Below, piece by piece: positions 38,414 through 47,515 of a stretch of DNA of 64,000 bases (positions are counted from its first letter, which is position 1; the number at the start of each line of letters is the position of its first letter). The stretch comes from Bacillota bacterium. GTDB taxonomy: Bacteria; Bacillota; Sulfobacillia; Sulfobacillales; Sulfobacillaceae. The stretch spans positions 1 to 64,000 of the forward strand of contig JAPNUR010000008.1 of the NCBI GenBank assembly GCA_026627385.1. The letters are read 5' to 3'. The notes under the pieces are model-generated. The model did not search any database, was not told the DNA's origin, and saw nothing but the letters and a program-made list of their open reading frames with translations. Both the position numbers and the translations under genes were made by a program.

Positions 38414-39254
38414 GGCCTACCCCTTTCCCTGGCCATCGACCGCTGAGCACGCGATCAATGCCCGCCAAATCCTTGGCGGCGCTGATGTCCACATATCCGT
38501 GTTCCCTCATCCACTCGGCCAAATCTCTTGATTGACCATCGCCACATTCCACCATCAACAGACCCTCGGGTTTTAGCCAGGCACCGCTCCGTTCAATAAG
38601 CTGGCGGATGAGCGCCTGCCCTTTGTCTGGCGCAAATAACGCCTGGCGGGGTTCAAAGAAGAGGTCGCGACTGAGATTCCCATCCTCCGCATCCACATAC
38701 GGTAGATTCGCCACAATAGCGTCCAGGGGCCGGGGAACGCGCTCAAGCAGGTGGGACTCCACCCATAGAACCTCTAACCCCAATCTGCGACCATTTTCGC
38801 GGGCCACGGCCAGCGCCTGGGAATCCACGTCCGCACCAATGACCCGCCACTCAGGTCGCTCATGTTTGAGCGCCAGCGCAATCGCGCCCGACCCGGTTCC
38901 GATGTCGGCCACACAGGCCGCGTCTAACCGGACCTCGGCCAATATCCGCTCCACCAGGAGTTCCGTTTCCGGCCGCGGGATTAATACCGCCGGCGTAACC
39001 ACCAGATCTAAACCATAAAATTCGCGGCGACCCACAATATAGGCAATTGGCTCATGGTGCTGGCGCCGCCGCACCCCTTCCCGGAAACGGGCGTACTGAG
39101 GGCTGGGGATCACGCCCCCTTGCATCCACCACTCGGCCAACGATTTCCCCGTAGCCCAGGACAGAAGGTAGCCTGCTTCCCGCGAACCCTCTTCAATACC
39201 AGATTCTTGGAGTTCCCGCACCGCTTCTTGAAACGCTTGGCGCCACTCGATCAT
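38397..39254 (-). CDS. prmC: Release factor glutamine methyltransferase
   Basis: 285 aa. Methylates the GGQ glutamine of RF1 and RF2 using SAM. N-terminal helical domain (1-75), then a Rossmann fold with VADIGTGSGAIALAL (about 115-129). The active-site NPPY motif appears as NLPYVD (about 183-188), a known variant. ATG 39254 directly follows the prfA stop. Both substrates (PrfA here, PrfB at 9.4 kb) are in the window. Confidence 0.93.
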   Translation of the reverse strand: MIEWRQAFQEAVRELQESGIEEGSREAGYLLSWATGKSLAEWWMQGGVIPSPQYARFREGVRRRQHHEPIAYIVGRREFYGLDLVVTPAVLIPRPETELLVERILAEVRLDAACVADIGTGSGAIALALKHERPEWRVIGADVDSQALAVARENGRRLGLEVLWVESHLLERVPRPLDAIVANLPYVDAEDGNLSRDLFFEPRQALFAPDKGQALIRQLIERSGAWLKPEGLLMVECGDGQSRDLAEWMREHGYVDISAAKDLAGIDRVLSGRWPGKGVGHGGIH

Positions 39255-40328
39255 TTACGCCTCTTTCAACCGTTGCTCTTCAGCGTGCGCAATTAATGCG
39301 TTAATCACTTCATCCAAGTCGCCGTCCATAATCGCTTCAATGCGGTGCAAGGTAAGCCCGACGCGATGATCCGTCACGCGGCCCTGCGGAAAGTTATAGG
39401 TGCGGATGCGCTCCGAGCGGTCCCCCGTTCCCACCTGCGACCGCCGCTCTGCTTGAACCTTCGAATGAGCCTCTGACTCGTACAAGTCCTTTAATCGCGC
39501 ACGAAGCACGCGCATCGCCTTTTCCCGGTTTTTGAGCTGAGACTTTTCATCTTGGCAATAGACGACAATGTTGGTGGGCAAATGGGTAATGCGCACCGCG
39601 GACTCAGTTTTATTGACGTGCTGGCCCCCTGCTCCCGACGCCCGCATGGTGTCGATGCGGAGGTCATCGGGGTTAATAATGACGTCCGTTTCCTCGGCCT
39701 CTGGCAGTACCGCCACCGTCACCGTCGACGTGTGAATGCGTCCCCCCGCTTCCGTAATCGGTACCCGCTGCACGCGATGCACGCCGCTTTCAAATTTTAG
39801 GCGACTGTAGGCTCCCCGCCCCTCCACCAGAAAAATAACCTCTTTAAATCCGCCAATGTCGGTGGGGTTTGATGAGAGCATTTCCGTGCGCCATCCCTGA
39901 CGTTCGGCGTAGCGGACATACATGCGATACAGTTCCGCCGCAAACAGCGCGGCTTCCTCCCCCCCAGCTCCTGCGCGAATTTCCACAACCACGTTCTTCT
40001 GGTCGTTGGGATCTGACGGAGCCAGCAAATGGGCCAAACGTTGCTCGAGCTGTTGGCACTCCGCCTTGAGGCGTTCCACTTCCGCCAATGCCCACTCGCG
40101 CGTTTCCGGATCGTCGTCTCGCGCCAACTCCCGAGCTGTCTCCCATTCTTGCACCGCTAGCCGATACCGATCGTATTGCTGGACGATCTCCGCCCACTCC
40201 GCCAATTCTTGGCCATACCGGCGTGCTAGCGCCGGATCCGCCAGCACTTGGGGACTGGCCATTTCCTCCTGCAATTCGTAATACCGCGCTTTGGTTGATT
40301 CTAAGCGGCCCAACATGATCTCGTCCAT
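39255..40328 (-). CDS. prfA: Peptide chain release factor 1
   Basis: 357 aa; recognises UAG and UAA. The codon-recognition PxT motif reads PIT ([13 protein letters not shown]) rather than the commoner PAT or PVT. The GGQ motif [18 protein letters not shown] is intact. Start: ATG 40328 with GGGGTGG 6 nt upstream; GTG 40334 is an alternative. Follows rpmE across a terminator, so it may depend on read-through. Confidence 0.96.
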   Translation of the reverse strand: MDEIMLGRLESTKARYYELQEEMASPQVLADPALARRYGQELAEWAEIVQQYDRYRLAVQEWETARELARDDDPETREWALAEVERLKAECQQLEQRLAHLLAPSDPNDQKNVVVEIRAGAGGEEAALFAAELYRMYVRYAERQGWRTEMLSSNPTDIGGFKEVIFLVEGRGAYSRLKFESGVHRVQRVPITEAGGRIHTSTVTVAVLPEAEETDVIINPDDLRIDTMRASGAGGQHVNKTESAVRITHLPTNIVVYCQDEKSQLKNREKAMRVLRARLKDLYESEAHSKVQAERRSQVGTGDRSERIRTYNFPQGRVTDHRVGLTLHRIEAIMDGDLDEVINALIAHAEEQRLKEA

Positions 40329-40347
40329 GGGCACCCACCCCGCATTA

Positions 40348-40371
40348 ACAAAAAACAGAGCCGCGGCTCTG
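40348..40371 (-). terminator. Terminator between rpmE and prfA
   Basis: Palindromic CAGAGCCGCGGCTCTG (6-bp stem, CGCG loop) followed on the minus strand by TTTTTTGTT, 8 bp after the rpmE stop. Confidence 0.88.
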
Positions 40372-40379
40372 TTTTCCTG

Positions 40380-40580
40380 TTATTGAATTCCATATCGCTT
40401 CTTAAACCGCTCCACCCGTCCACCGGTGTCCACAATGCGTTGTTGTCCCGTATACATCGGATGACAGCGACCACAAATTTCAATCTTCAGGTTCTCCCTG
40501 GTTGATCCAATATGATAAACCGCTCCGCAAGAACAGGTCACTGTCGTCCGATAATACGGTGGATGAATACCTGCCTTCAC
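40380..40580 (-). CDS. rpmE: 50S ribosomal protein L31, zinc-binding form
   Basis: 66 aa. The two zinc-binding pairs, CSCG and CGRC, mark the C+ form (as opposed to the zinc-free paralogue). Start: GTG 40580 with AGAAGG 7 nt upstream. The frame extends to 40649, but that position is the promoter -35. It has its own promoter and terminator, as expected for a ribosomal protein gene downstream of rho. Confidence 0.95.
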   Translation of the reverse strand: MKAGIHPPYYRTTVTCSCGAVYHIGSTRENLKIEICGRCHPMYTGQQRIVDTGGRVERFKKRYGIQ

Positions 40581-40620
40581 CACATCACCTTCTTCCCGCT
40601 CGCTAAAGACATCAGCCGAT

Positions 40621-40649
40621 ATTCTACCAAAGGGCACAATGGCATGCAA
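40621..40649 (-). promoter_or_regulatory. sigma-A promoter of rpmE
   Basis: Minus strand TTGCAT (40644-40649), 17-nt spacer, TAGAAT (40621-40626), 41 nt before the GTG start. Confidence 0.75.
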
Positions 40650-40672
40650 GTGGTGTCAGGCGCGCGCGCCCA

Positions 40673-42148
40673 CTAGTGCCGTTGGACTTCGTAGTGATAC
40701 AGCGGCAAATAAAACGAAACAGCGGTGCCTGCGCCCGGCCGCGAGTCGATATGGACCGAGCCTCCGTGCTGCTGGATGACCTCATCCACAATCGACAGCC
40801 CTAATCCGCTCGATTGCTGGCGAGACGCATCGCCGGTCACAAAGCGCTCGAACACGCGCGGCAATAGCTCTGGGGGAATACCCGGGCCCTGGTCCGTGAC
40901 CCGCACGACCATGTGGTCGCCGTCCTTGAGCGTCTCCACGACAATGCGGCCCCCGACCGGTGACCACTTCACCGCGTTATCCAGGACGTTAACCAATGCC
41001 TCCAATAAATAATCCTCGTTACCCCAAATCGTTCCCGCTTCCCGCCGTTCCCAGACCAAATCCAACTCCTTGTCCGCTAACACCGGCCGAATGCGTTCTA
41101 AGGTTTTCTCAACCCATGCGTCGACCGCTACAGGAGCCATAGGGCCACTTTCGCTGCGAATCCGCGTCGCCCGCAGCAACCGGTTGACCAGTCGCTGCAA
41201 GCGGAGCGTTTCCTCCCACGCGACCTCCACTGCACGGTCATGTCCTTCCCCTATGGCCACCCCGTCTCGGACCGCCTCCAAAAACCCGCGAATGGAGGTT
41301 AAGGGAGTTCTCAAATCGTGAGCCACGTGGGCCATTAAGGCGTCTCGCGCTTCTGCCTCCCGCTTCAGCTGCGCCATTTGCGTTTCAATGCGATCCTGCA
41401 GGCGGTTAAACTCTTGAGCCAGGGCTTGCACTTCAAACGGACCCTCGCCCTCTGGCGCCCGGCCAGCGGTTTCTCCTCCTTGACCCGTTCCTGCCACCAC
41501 CTGCCGCAAATCATCTAACGGCTTGGCCATGCGCCAGCTGAGCGTATAAGCCAACGCCCCCACCAAAATCACCGCCGCCAATTCTCCAAAGAGCAACAAT
41601 CGCGTCAATGAATTCGCGGTACGGTTGGTCAATGTCAGCGGTGACTCTAAAAACACCCCACCCGCAACATCGCCAGGTCCAATGAGAGCCGGAACCCCGA
41701 CAATGGCCACCTTGCCATCTAAGACGCCACGGTAAATTTGGCCCTGTTCTAAGACTTGGCTTAAGACGGTGAGGGGCAGCGGGACCGTCGGCACATGGCC
41801 GCGCTGGGTTTCGAGGAGCGTCTGTCCAACGTCATTGGTCACGTAGACGCGGTCGTTTAACGTGCCTTGCAAGATATCGACGAGGTAAATGCCGCTGACC
41901 GGCCCTAGCGCCCCCTCAAAAAACCCGTGAAACGCGAGGCGCTCAATGGCCTTGCCTTGCGCGGTTAAGCGATTGAGCTCGCTTTCCACCAAGTAATGGC
42001 GAAAGGTGACCTGGGCTACGCCAAAAGCAAAAGCCAACACCATGACCGCCACGAAGACATGGCTAAGCACGAGTTGGCTAACCAGCCTTTGCGTCCAGGC
42101 AGGGCGGCGCCAATGATCACGAATCCATGAGATCCACCGCGTCCACAT
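40673..42148 (-). CDS. Membrane sensor histidine kinase
   Basis: 491 aa. Two membrane helices (about 26-48 and 184-206) flank an extracytoplasmic sensor region of about 135 residues; a HAMP domain follows (about 207-265). The HisKA dimerisation domain has the phospho-His in HVAHDLRTPLTS, and the HATPase domain has the N box (NVLDNAVKW), G1 (DQGPGIP) and G2 (SSGLGLSIV). The signal is unknown. It pairs with the response regulator 6 bp upstream, which itself overlaps rho. Confidence 0.93.
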   Translation of the reverse strand: MWTRWISWIRDHWRRPAWTQRLVSQLVLSHVFVAVMVLAFAFGVAQVTFRHYLVESELNRLTAQGKAIERLAFHGFFEGALGPVSGIYLVDILQGTLNDRVYVTNDVGQTLLETQRGHVPTVPLPLTVLSQVLEQGQIYRGVLDGKVAIVGVPALIGPGDVAGGVFLESPLTLTNRTANSLTRLLLFGELAAVILVGALAYTLSWRMAKPLDDLRQVVAGTGQGGETAGRAPEGEGPFEVQALAQEFNRLQDRIETQMAQLKREAEARDALMAHVAHDLRTPLTSIRGFLEAVRDGVAIGEGHDRAVEVAWEETLRLQRLVNRLLRATRIRSESGPMAPVAVDAWVEKTLERIRPVLADKELDLVWERREAGTIWGNEDYLLEALVNVLDNAVKWSPVGGRIVVETLKDGDHMVVRVTDQGPGIPPELLPRVFERFVTGDASRQQSSGLGLSIVDEVIQQHGGSVHIDSRPGAGTAVSFYLPLYHYEVQRH

Positions 42149-42154
42149 ACACCA

Positions 42155-42874
42155 TTACGACGACCGCGGTCGCGGCTGAAAACGGTAGCCTTGACCCCAA
42201 ACCGTGTCCAAATATTCGTAGGGCGACGAACTGGCTAAGAGCTTTTGCCTTAGACGCGTCACGTGCACGTCAACCGTACGACTGTCCCCTTCAAAGTCAA
42301 GGCCCCAGACGCGATCGAGCAAATGGTCACGGCTGAAAATCTGTTTGGGATGGCTGGCCAAAAAACTCAGCAAATCAAATTCCCGCGGGGTCAGTTGCAA
42401 GTGATCTTGACCGGCCTGCACAACGCGCTGGTCCATATCGATGAGAAGGCCCGGGTGATGGATCCGCCCCTCCTTGGCACTGCCCTCAGGACCATGCACC
42501 ACCCGCCGCAACACCGCTTTAACGCGTGCAACGAACTCTTTGGGACTAAAGGGTTTGATAATATAATCGTCGGCACCCATGTCCAACCCGAGAATGCGGT
42601 CCTCTTCGTCGCCCATGGCGGTTAACATGACCACCGGAAGCCACCCGTCCTGTTGGCGAATGCGGGATAACACGTCAAATCCGTCCACTTTCGGCAACAT
42701 CAAATCCAGGACCACCAAATCATATGCGTGGCGCGCGACCAAGGACAAGGCCTCTTCGCCATCAGCCGCTTCGTCGACCTGAAAACCCTCGTGCGTCAAG
42801 TATAAGCGGCATAATTCACGAATGTGGGCATCATCATCAACCACGAGAAGATAGCCACGCGTTGCCTCTGGCAT
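42155..42874 (-). CDS. OmpR/PhoB-family response regulator
   Basis: 239 aa. Receiver domain 1-120 with acidic pocket VVDDD, phospho-acceptor in VVLDLMLPKVDG (about residue 57) and switch Lys in IIKPFSPKE. The C-terminal winged helix (about 140-235) has the recognition region SRTVDVHVTRLRQKL and the wing GQGYRF. The ATG overlaps the rho stop as TAATG, so it is translated from the rho message. Targets unknown. Confidence 0.94.
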   Translation of the reverse strand: MPEATRGYLLVVDDDAHIRELCRLYLTHEGFQVDEAADGEEALSLVARHAYDLVVLDLMLPKVDGFDVLSRIRQQDGWLPVVMLTAMGDEEDRILGLDMGADDYIIKPFSPKEFVARVKAVLRRVVHGPEGSAKEGRIHHPGLLIDMDQRVVQAGQDHLQLTPREFDLLSFLASHPKQIFSRDHLLDRVWGLDFEGDSRTVDVHVTRLRQKLLASSSPYEYLDTVWGQGYRFQPRPRSS

Positions 42875-45180
42875 TAGCCCTGACTCCCCTGGTTAGCCAT
42901 AAAGAGTTTAAAAAACTCGGCATTGGAGCGCGTACGCTTCAGGTTCTGGAGCAACAGTTCGGTGGCCTCCTGATTGCCCAAGTTATGGATGGCCTTCCGC
43001 ACCTGCCAAATGATGTCCAGTTCCTCCGGCGTCATTAAGAGATCTTCGCGACGGGTACCCGATCGCTTGATATCGACCGCTGGAAACGTGCGCCGCTCGG
43101 CGAGCTTACGGTCTAGGTGAAGCTCCATATTCCCGGTGCCTTTGAACTCCTCGTAAATCACGTCGTCCATCCGGGAACCGGTATCAACCAGCGCGGTCGC
43201 CAAGATGGTTAGACTGCCGCCATCCTCAACTTTACGCGCTGCCCCAAAAAATCGCTTGGGTTTATGCAGCGCCGCGGGATCCATGCCCCCCGACAAGGTA
43301 CGGCCAGATGGGGGAATCGTCAAATTATAGGCACGGGCAAGCCGGGTAATCGAATCCAATAAAATCACCACATCTCGGCCCATTTCCACCAAACGCTTTG
43401 CGCGTTCCAGCACCATTTCGGCCACCCGGATATGATCTTCCGGCGGTTCATCAAAGGTGGAACTCGCCACTTCCGCCCGCACCGACCGCTGCATATCGGT
43501 CACTTCTTCCGGACGTTCGTCAATCAATAACACCATGAGGTGAGTTTCCGGACTATTTTGCGCGATGGCGTTAGCCAGCTTTTTTAGCAACATGGTTTTC
43601 CCCGCCTTGGGAGGAGCGACGATAAGGCCGCGTTGGCCTCGCCCGATCGGGGCAATAATATCGACGAGCCGACAGGCTAAATCCTCGCGCGAGGTTTCCA
43701 ACCGAAATCGCGAGTTTGGAAAAATCGGGGTCAGCCCCTCAAAATCGGGGCGCTCAGCCGATTTTTCCGGCGACAGCCCGTTTACCGCTTCAACCCGCAA
43801 CAGGGCAAAATAGCGTTCGCCTTCCTTGGGAGGCCGAGCCTGGCCTGACACCTGATCCCCCGGTCGCAAATCGAAGCGGCGAATTTGCGAAGCCGACACG
43901 TAGACATCCTCACGGCTCCGCTGAAAATCGGTCGGTCGCAGAAATCCGTAATCGCCCACAATATCTAGCAATCCCTGCACGAACACAAAACCATCTTTAT
44001 GCGTGCGCGCGCGTAAGATCTCCCAGATCAGTTCGCCCTTCTTGTACTGCCGAAAATTATCGACATTTAATTGGCGCGCCAGCTTATATAGTTCGAGCAA
44101 TGTCATGGCTTCGAGCTGAGCCATGGTTAACGGCGCTTCGCGCTGCCGCGGCAAGTCGCGCCGGTTATTCGCGTTGACCCCATTGCGGTGCGGTGCGTAG
44201 TCTGGACGGCGATGGTCGCGCCCCCGGGATGGCGGCACTGGCTGTGGGCCCGTGACCGGGGCCACGCTAGGACCATTGGCGTCGGCAACGTCCTCCACAC
44301 GCGGAACCGGAAGCCTAGCGGGCAAAGGCACAACAGACTCGCGGGCCGCGGTGACAGTAGGAGAAGGGGTTGGCACTTCTTCGGTCCGCGCGTCGCGAGG
44401 CTCAGGCGGCGCGGTCAACGTCGCCTCCCCGTGTCCATTGAGATCCTCATCTCTTTTGGGCAACGGCGACGCGATATCTCCCATCACCACGGCCTCGGGG
44501 TTGCCGTCACCAGGTTCGTCCTCCGCTACATTTGCCGGTGGCGCAATAGGCGTTTCCCGGGCTTCCTCCGGCCGCTGCTCGGGTCGTTCTTCGGCTTCCG
44601 ACACGGCTACAACCTCAAGAGACTCGCTCGTCTTTGGCGCGGATACCGCCTCAGCAGCATCTCCAACCTCAGCCTGCTCAGAGCGCTCGCCGCGCCGCCG
44701 TCGGGGACGGCGTGTTTTCGGAGTCACTTCACTAGGAGACGGTTCGGGACTTTCCACAGTCCCTGTTTCCACAGCCTCAGAGAGGGATTCGGCAGATTCG
44801 GGACCGGCTTCGGCAGCTCGCCGGGACCGACGCGTGCGTTTAGGACGTGCTTCTTCCCCTGCAGGTGAAGGGGGAGGCGATGGGTCATGAGACGACTCGG
44901 GATACGGCATAGGTGAGGCCACATCAACTATCGTCACGGGCTGGTTGTCGTTGAGATCGGCTTTGCGTCGGCGTCCACGGGGCTTGGGGGATTCGGATTC
45001 ACTTGCTGTAACCGGGTCTGCCTGTCGCGAGCGACGCCGCCTGGTCGACGCCGTAGCTGCCTCGGAAGCGGTGGTATCCGGCATTGACGGTGTAGGCGTC
45101 GAATCCTCGGACTTCGCCCGCGTGCGGCGCGTCCGCCGTGGCGTCGCGGAGTCGACGTCCTTTGTTAAGTCCTCAGCCAT
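42874..45180 (-). CDS. rho: Transcription termination factor Rho with a long disordered N-terminal extension
   Basis: 768 aa. The last 418 residues are a complete Rho: N-terminal helical and cold-shock-like RNA-binding domain ([13 protein letters not shown]), P-loop [10 protein letters not shown] (about 525-534), Walker [10 protein letters not shown]-loop and R-loop ([11 protein letters not shown]). About 350 residues before this are low-complexity, rich in Ser, Pro, Glu, Arg, with repeated basic clusters ([21 protein letters not shown]). Such insertions occur in Rho of some high-GC bacteria and Clostridia and alter RNA binding. ATG 45180; AAGGAGG is 13-14 nt upstream, inside the glpX end. 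Downstream: response regulator and kinase. Confidence 0.95.
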   Translation of the reverse strand: MAEDLTKDVDSATPRRTRRTRAKSEDSTPTPSMPDTTASEAATASTRRRRSRQADPVTASESESPKPRGRRRKADLNDNQPVTIVDVASPMPYPESSHDPSPPPSPAGEEARPKRTRRSRRAAEAGPESAESLSEAVETGTVESPEPSPSEVTPKTRRPRRRRGERSEQAEVGDAAEAVSAPKTSESLEVVAVSEAEERPEQRPEEARETPIAPPANVAEDEPGDGNPEAVVMGDIASPLPKRDEDLNGHGEATLTAPPEPRDARTEEVPTPSPTVTAARESVVPLPARLPVPRVEDVADANGPSVAPVTGPQPVPPSRGRDHRRPDYAPHRNGVNANNRRDLPRQREAPLTMAQLEAMTLLELYKLARQLNVDNFRQYKKGELIWEILRARTHKDGFVFVQGLLDIVGDYGFLRPTDFQRSREDVYVSASQIRRFDLRPGDQVSGQARPPKEGERYFALLRVEAVNGLSPEKSAERPDFEGLTPIFPNSRFRLETSREDLACRLVDIIAPIGRGQRGLIVAPPKAGKTMLLKKLANAIAQNSPETHLMVLLIDERPEEVTDMQRSVRAEVASSTFDEPPEDHIRVAEMVLERAKRLVEMGRDVVILLDSITRLARAYNLTIPPSGRTLSGGMDPAALHKPKRFFGAARKVEDGGSLTILATALVDTGSRMDDVIYEEFKGTGNMELHLDRKLAERRTFPAVDIKRSGTRREDLLMTPEELDIIWQVRKAIHNLGNQEATELLLQNLKRTRSNAEFFKLFMANQGSQG

Positions 45181-45185
45181 AAACT

Positions 45186-46175
45186 CTAATTTTTCCTCCT
45201 TGAGTACGTTACAGGCCGTCCTTGCGGCCATTTGCGATTTAGTTGGTGGTCAGCATGCACGTACCGCACGGTGCCCGTCAGCGAACGCATCACTACCGAA
45301 TGGGTGGAACAAAACTGGGGACCGTAATGCACGCCGGCTAATAAGTCAGTGTCGGTAATCGCTGTGGCCACGTATAAGACATCGTCACCGCGCACCAAAT
45401 CGTCAAGATACAATAATTGCCGGGGATTGTGCAAGCCCATGCGGCGCGCCCGGAGTTCTTGATCCGCGTCCTCGGGCAACAAGCGTGCCTGCATCTCTCC
45501 GCCAAGGCACTTCACCGCCGCTGCTGCTAGCACGCCCTCTGGCGCACCGCCAATACCCACCATGACATCAATGCCAGATCCGGGAACACAGGCGGCCACA
45601 GCCGGGGAGACGTCACCGTCACTAATAAGGCGAATCCTGGCGCCAATCCGGCGCACGCGGTCAATCAGCTCCTGGTGACGTTCGCGATCCAAAATAACCA
45701 GCGTGACATCAGTCACCGGTTTTTCAAGTTTTTTGGCAAGTTCAACCAAATTTTCCTCGATAGGAGCGTCAAGGGAAATCACGCCCCGCCCTGCAGGCCC
45801 GGTGACAATCTTTTCCATATACATGTCTGGAGCATGTAGCAAACAGCCGCGCGGCGCCACCGCCATCACGGCAATAGCGCCAGGCAACCCTTTGGCTACC
45901 AGATTGGTTCCTTCCACCGGATCGACCGCGATATCCACCGGTTCACCTTGGCCGTCGCCAATTTCCTCCCCGATGTATAACATCGGGGCTTCGTCCATTT
46001 CGCCTTCGCCGATGACGACGGTTCCTCGAATATCCACCGTATCCAACATCGCGCGCATCGCATCGACCGCGAGTTTGTCGGCCCCATTCTTGTCCCCACG
46101 ACCCATTAACCGCCCCGCTTGAATTGCCGCGGCCTCGGTCACTCGGACAAATTCCAGCGCTAGTTCGCGCTCCAT
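45186..46175 (-). CDS. glpX: Fructose-1,6-bisphosphatase class II
   Basis: 329 aa, a gluconeogenic enzyme hydrolysing fructose 1,6-bisphosphate to fructose 6-phosphate. The metal-binding motifs of the lithium-sensitive phosphatase fold are seen: GEGEMDEAPML (about 56-66) and DPVEGTNLVAKG (about 84-95); the GlpX segment ISDGDVSPAVAAC is also present. ATG 46175 with GGAGG 5 nt upstream; the frame is open to 46229 without a ribosome site. The glpX-rho order is as in Bacillus. Confidence 0.95.
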   Translation of the reverse strand: MERELALEFVRVTEAAAIQAGRLMGRGDKNGADKLAVDAMRAMLDTVDIRGTVVIGEGEMDEAPMLYIGEEIGDGQGEPVDIAVDPVEGTNLVAKGLPGAIAVMAVAPRGCLLHAPDMYMEKIVTGPAGRGVISLDAPIEENLVELAKKLEKPVTDVTLVILDRERHQELIDRVRRIGARIRLISDGDVSPAVAACVPGSGIDVMVGIGGAPEGVLAAAAVKCLGGEMQARLLPEDADQELRARRMGLHNPRQLLYLDDLVRGDDVLYVATAITDTDLLAGVHYGPQFCSTHSVVMRSLTGTVRYVHADHQLNRKWPQGRPVTYSRRKN

Positions 46176-46253
46176 CACAGCCTCCAAATGGTGTGAGATT
46201 TCCATGAAAGTGCAGGCAGTACAAAACAACCAAAGGGCGTTCCTAGCGTACCC

Positions 46254-46637
46254 TCAGCCCATGAGGTTTAACCAGATTTGTTGCAGACTAATGCAAGGGT
46301 GTTCCAGAATCTTCTCGCATCGTAACACAAAGCCGCGCTTCGCGCAACTCAATCCTGGCTCTACGTCATCGGCAGCCAACTCTCGGTAGCGGGGGATGTC
46401 TTCTTGAGGGACTTTGCTATTCCGAGCTGCCTTCCGCAAATATTGCTCTGCACGTCGCAGAGCCAATCACCGCAACTCGGCTAACTCCGCTTCATTGAGC
46501 CGCATACCACCCAGAGTGTCTACAAATTCGTGGTCATATAATGTGGTTTCGCGCCATGTAGGTCCCCATAGCGCATAATGACCCGCGGTCAGACCAAGAT
46601 ACTGAGCTGCCTCTTCAATGCGCTCCCGGCGGCTCAT
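46254..46637 (-). pseudogene. Third gene of the nucleotidyltransferase cassette, split by an in-frame TGA
   Basis: From ATG 46637 (overlapping the previous stop as ATGA) the frame encodes 56 residues (MSRRERIEEAAQYLGLTAGH... to LNEAELAELR), meets TGA at 46467-46469 and then continues in the same frame with convincing sequence (LALRRAEQYLRKAARNSKVP, IPRYRELAADD) to 46254. Helical and charged throughout; no family recognised. It may be a nonsense pseudogene, or two products. The 3' part contains TGACGTAGAGCC (46357-46368 complement), the outer 12 bp of the ISL3-type ends, so the tail may be an insertion scar. Confidence 0.5.
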
Positions 46638-46876
46638 GGGAACCTCACCGAGGCAGCTTCTTCCAAACGCTGATGTAGCTTGCGTAGAATGGCCCGCCAG
46701 AGTTCTCGATCTGAGGTTGTCGGTAGCGGTTCGCAATCAAGCCCCAGGGCATTAGCTGCCCCCCTTAGCAGCCGAACTGCATGCCGCACCGCCCCTGGCG
46801 ACACATCCGACCAGTCCCCGGCATCAGTCATCGCATCAACAGTGGCCAAAACATCTAACACACCGTCACGGGACAT
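46634..46876 (-). CDS. Small helical protein of the nucleotidyltransferase cassette
   Basis: 80 aa, all-helical prediction with no membrane segment (VLDVLATVDAMTDAGDWSDV, AVRHAVRLLRGAANALG, ILRKLHQRLEEAA). It starts 12 bp after the nucleotidyltransferase stop and overlaps the next frame by ATGA, so the three are one operon. It occupies the place of a HEPN partner in MNT-HEPN toxin-antitoxin pairs, but it is shorter and I see no RxxxxH motif, so no function is assigned. Confidence 0.55.
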   Translation of the reverse strand: MSRDGVLDVLATVDAMTDAGDWSDVSPGAVRHAVRLLRGAANALGLDCEPLPTTSDRELWRAILRKLHQRLEEAASVRFP

Positions 46877-46888
46877 GGCCTCTTCCCG

Positions 46889-47236
46889 TCACCACGGTTC
46901 GACGCTGCCCCAAAGCAATCCTCCTCGATGCACCACATCAAACACGACGGGATCGAGTGTCTGCTTCCACGCCAGCCCTGCGGGGGTGGCCCAGAAAACC
47001 CGCACGGGCAACGCCGTTGCGTGGTGAAGCTCCTTCTCTAGCCGGGCCGCCTCCACTGCAGCGGGGATCTCACGAACCACCACCCCCACATCATAATCGC
47101 TGTCGTCGCGTGGAGTGTCATAGACCCTGGAGCCGAACGCGATCCCTGCAAGGCTCTGCGGAATAACAATGGGCCCTTGCCCGGCGATGACCTGCCAGCC
47201 CTGGTCTTGGGCCACGAGATACTCCAAAGACAGCAT
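46889..47236 (-). CDS. Minimal nucleotidyltransferase (MNT/KNTase-like)
   Basis: 115 aa. Residues 32-55 carry the nucleotidyltransferase core GSRVYDTPRDDSDYDVGVVV, with GSR and the metal-binding DxD (SDYD). The third acidic position on the following strand appears as VRVFWA rather than xDxx, so full activity is uncertain. Stand-alone domains of this size are usually antitoxins of HEPN-MNT modules that AMPylate the toxin; here the downstream partners are novel-looking. ATG 47236; GGGG is 11 nt upstream. Head of a three-gene operon between glpX and a decayed IS. Confidence 0.75.
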   Translation of the reverse strand: MLSLEYLVAQDQGWQVIAGQGPIVIPQSLAGIAFGSRVYDTPRDDSDYDVGVVVREIPAAVEAARLEKELHHATALPVRVFWATPAGLAWKQTLDPVVFDVVHRGGLLWGSVEPW

Positions 47237-47515
47237 AATCTAATCATCCCCACTAATTCCTACTCACCGCTACTAGACATCGCCGGGTGTCGATTCGAAC
47301 CGTTCCAATCCCATGTCTGCATCGTAGCATGATTACCCGGATGCGATCCACCATGTCACGGTTCTATGATAAAACCTGTGGGATGGCAGGACGCAGTGGC
47401 TGCGTGAAGAACACGGTGACTCGGGGTGGGATCGGGTACAGGCTGGGGTCAACCCCGCGTAAAAAATGGCAACCGACAGCAGGATATAGCAGGAAGCCCT
47501 ACCAATGAAGTGTTG

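Noticed and set aside
44188-44890. Two overlapping plus-strand frames of over 200 codons inside rho
   Set aside because: Both are complements of the low-complexity rho extension and overlap each other; they have no independent support.
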